From positions 1 to 33,975 of the forward strand of contig NZ_JAUWQB010000035.1 in NCBI RefSeq assembly GCF_030611305.1: 33,975 bases of DNA. Direction: 5' to 3'. The notes under the pieces were generated by a model that was given only the letters and a program-made list of their open reading frames with translations, was not told the DNA's origin and ran no database searches. This DNA is from Desulfobacula sp. (GTDB lineage: Bacteria; Desulfobacterota; Desulfobacteria; Desulfobacterales; Desulfobacteraceae). The position numbers were made by a program, and so were the translations under genes. Positions 33,310-33,975 of the stretch are shown piece by piece. Numbering within the stretch: position 1 is the stretch's first letter; every line of letters begins with the position of its first letter.

Positions 33310-33355
33310 TTCTCGGTCTTTTCGTCGTGACAAAATGTTGCGGATATTAAGATGG

Positions 33356-33431
33356 GCCGATATAGCTCAGTTGGTAGAGCATCTCACTTGTAATGAGAAT
33401 GTCCTCCGTTCGATTCGGGGTATCGGCTCCA
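33356..33431 (+). tRNA. tRNA-Thr(TGT)
   Basis: Acceptor GCCGATA/TATCGGC, D-stem GCTC/GAGC, anticodon loop CTTGTAA (TGT) and encoded CCA. It is first of four tRNAs ahead of tuf, equivalent to E. coli thrU. Confidence 0.96.
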
Positions 33432-33440
33432 AAATAAATC

Positions 33441-33525
33441 GGTGGGGTTCCCGAGTGGTCAAAGGGATCAGACTGTAAATCTGACGGCTCAGCCTTCGGA
33501 GGTTCAAATCCTCCCCCCACCACCA
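33441..33525 (+). tRNA. tRNA-Tyr(GTA)
   Basis: An 85-base class II tRNA with acceptor GGTGGGG/CCCCACC, a long variable arm (CGGCTCAGCCTTCGG), anticodon loop CTGTAAA (GTA) and encoded CCA. It lies nine bases after tRNA-Thr. Confidence 0.96.
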
Positions 33526-33557
33526 GTGTGTTGTGTAGGAGATCTTAAAATGTTGTT

Positions 33558-33614
33558 ATGGGGGATCGTTACTACATAGCTAATGGGTTAATTAGCTATT
33601 TTAGTTTCCCCTAT
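33558..33614 (+). other. Nested hairpin in the tRNA-Tyr to tRNA-Gly spacer
   Basis: An outer stem ATGGGGGA (33558-33565) with TCCCCTAT (33607-33614) encloses a perfect inner stem ATAGCTAAT (33576-33584) with ATTAGCTAT (33591-33599). The outer arm ends exactly one base before tRNA-Gly. It may guide processing of the precursor or partly terminate transcription. Confidence 0.5.
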
Positions 33615-33691
<77 letters not shown>

Positions 33692-33759
33692 TTTTTTCGA
33701 TCTCCAGAGGAATAATGGTTTGAGTTAAATATTTTAGTTAATTTGAATCGCATTTTCGG

Positions 33760-33975
<216 letters not shown>

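Overview
The window reads as a chromosomal segment of a Gram-negative, moderately AT-rich bacterium, most likely a sulfate-reducing member of the Desulfobacterota (Desulfobacula/Desulfobacter-like). That placement is an inference from protein style, the run of thiolase and crotonase genes, a short ArgA-type acetyltransferase and several deltaproteobacterial-looking hypothetical genes. Lipoprotein signals and an outer-membrane-type lytic transglycosylase fit a two-membrane cell. No rRNA or ribosomal protein gene is present to settle it.

Left edge (1-3470), accessory DNA: the 5' end of an ORF6N-domain DNA-binding protein preceded by three palindromic repeats at an exact 42-bp period; a 5'-truncated tyrosine recombinase; an intact hipBA toxin-antitoxin pair with candidate HipB operators; and a RAYT-type HUH transposase gene enclosed by a perfect 29-bp inverted repeat whose right copy forms the 3' end of the gene.

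Housekeeping and metabolism (3529-15733): der and rarA on the plus strand; a 1036-residue minus-strand protein that joins a zinc ribbon, a degenerate kinase domain, a membrane helix, a trypsin-like protease and a long helical repeat tail; a TPP riboswitch with a candidate intrinsic terminator driving thiBPQ (thiamine/TPP uptake); then a divergent pair made of a thiolase-like protein without the usual nucleophile and a crotonase.

Signalling and metabolism (15901-23394): a periplasmic ABC_sub_bind protein in tandem with a Cache-type hybrid histidine kinase, a NRDE/TANGO2 protein, a catalytically complete thiolase with an extra loop, a 51-residue membrane protein ended by a strong terminator, and an AI-2E/PerM family membrane protein.

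Information processing (23391-33975): gyrA (TTG start), radC, a four-Cys small protein and pgk are tightly packed; then an unrecognised 351-residue protein, a convergent ArgA-like acetyltransferase, a U32/TrhP-type protein, tRNA-Arg(CCT) and an MltD-like transglycosylase on the minus strand. The right edge is the tRNA-Thr(TGT), Tyr(GTA), Gly(TCC), Thr(GGT) cluster leading into tuf, the same order as the E. coli thrU-tyrU-glyT-thrT-tufB operon, with a recognisable promoter and a nested hairpin in one spacer.

The best candidates for something undescribed are the phased palindromes in front of the ORF6N gene, the pseudokinase-protease fusion, and the transposase element with long terminal inverted repeats.
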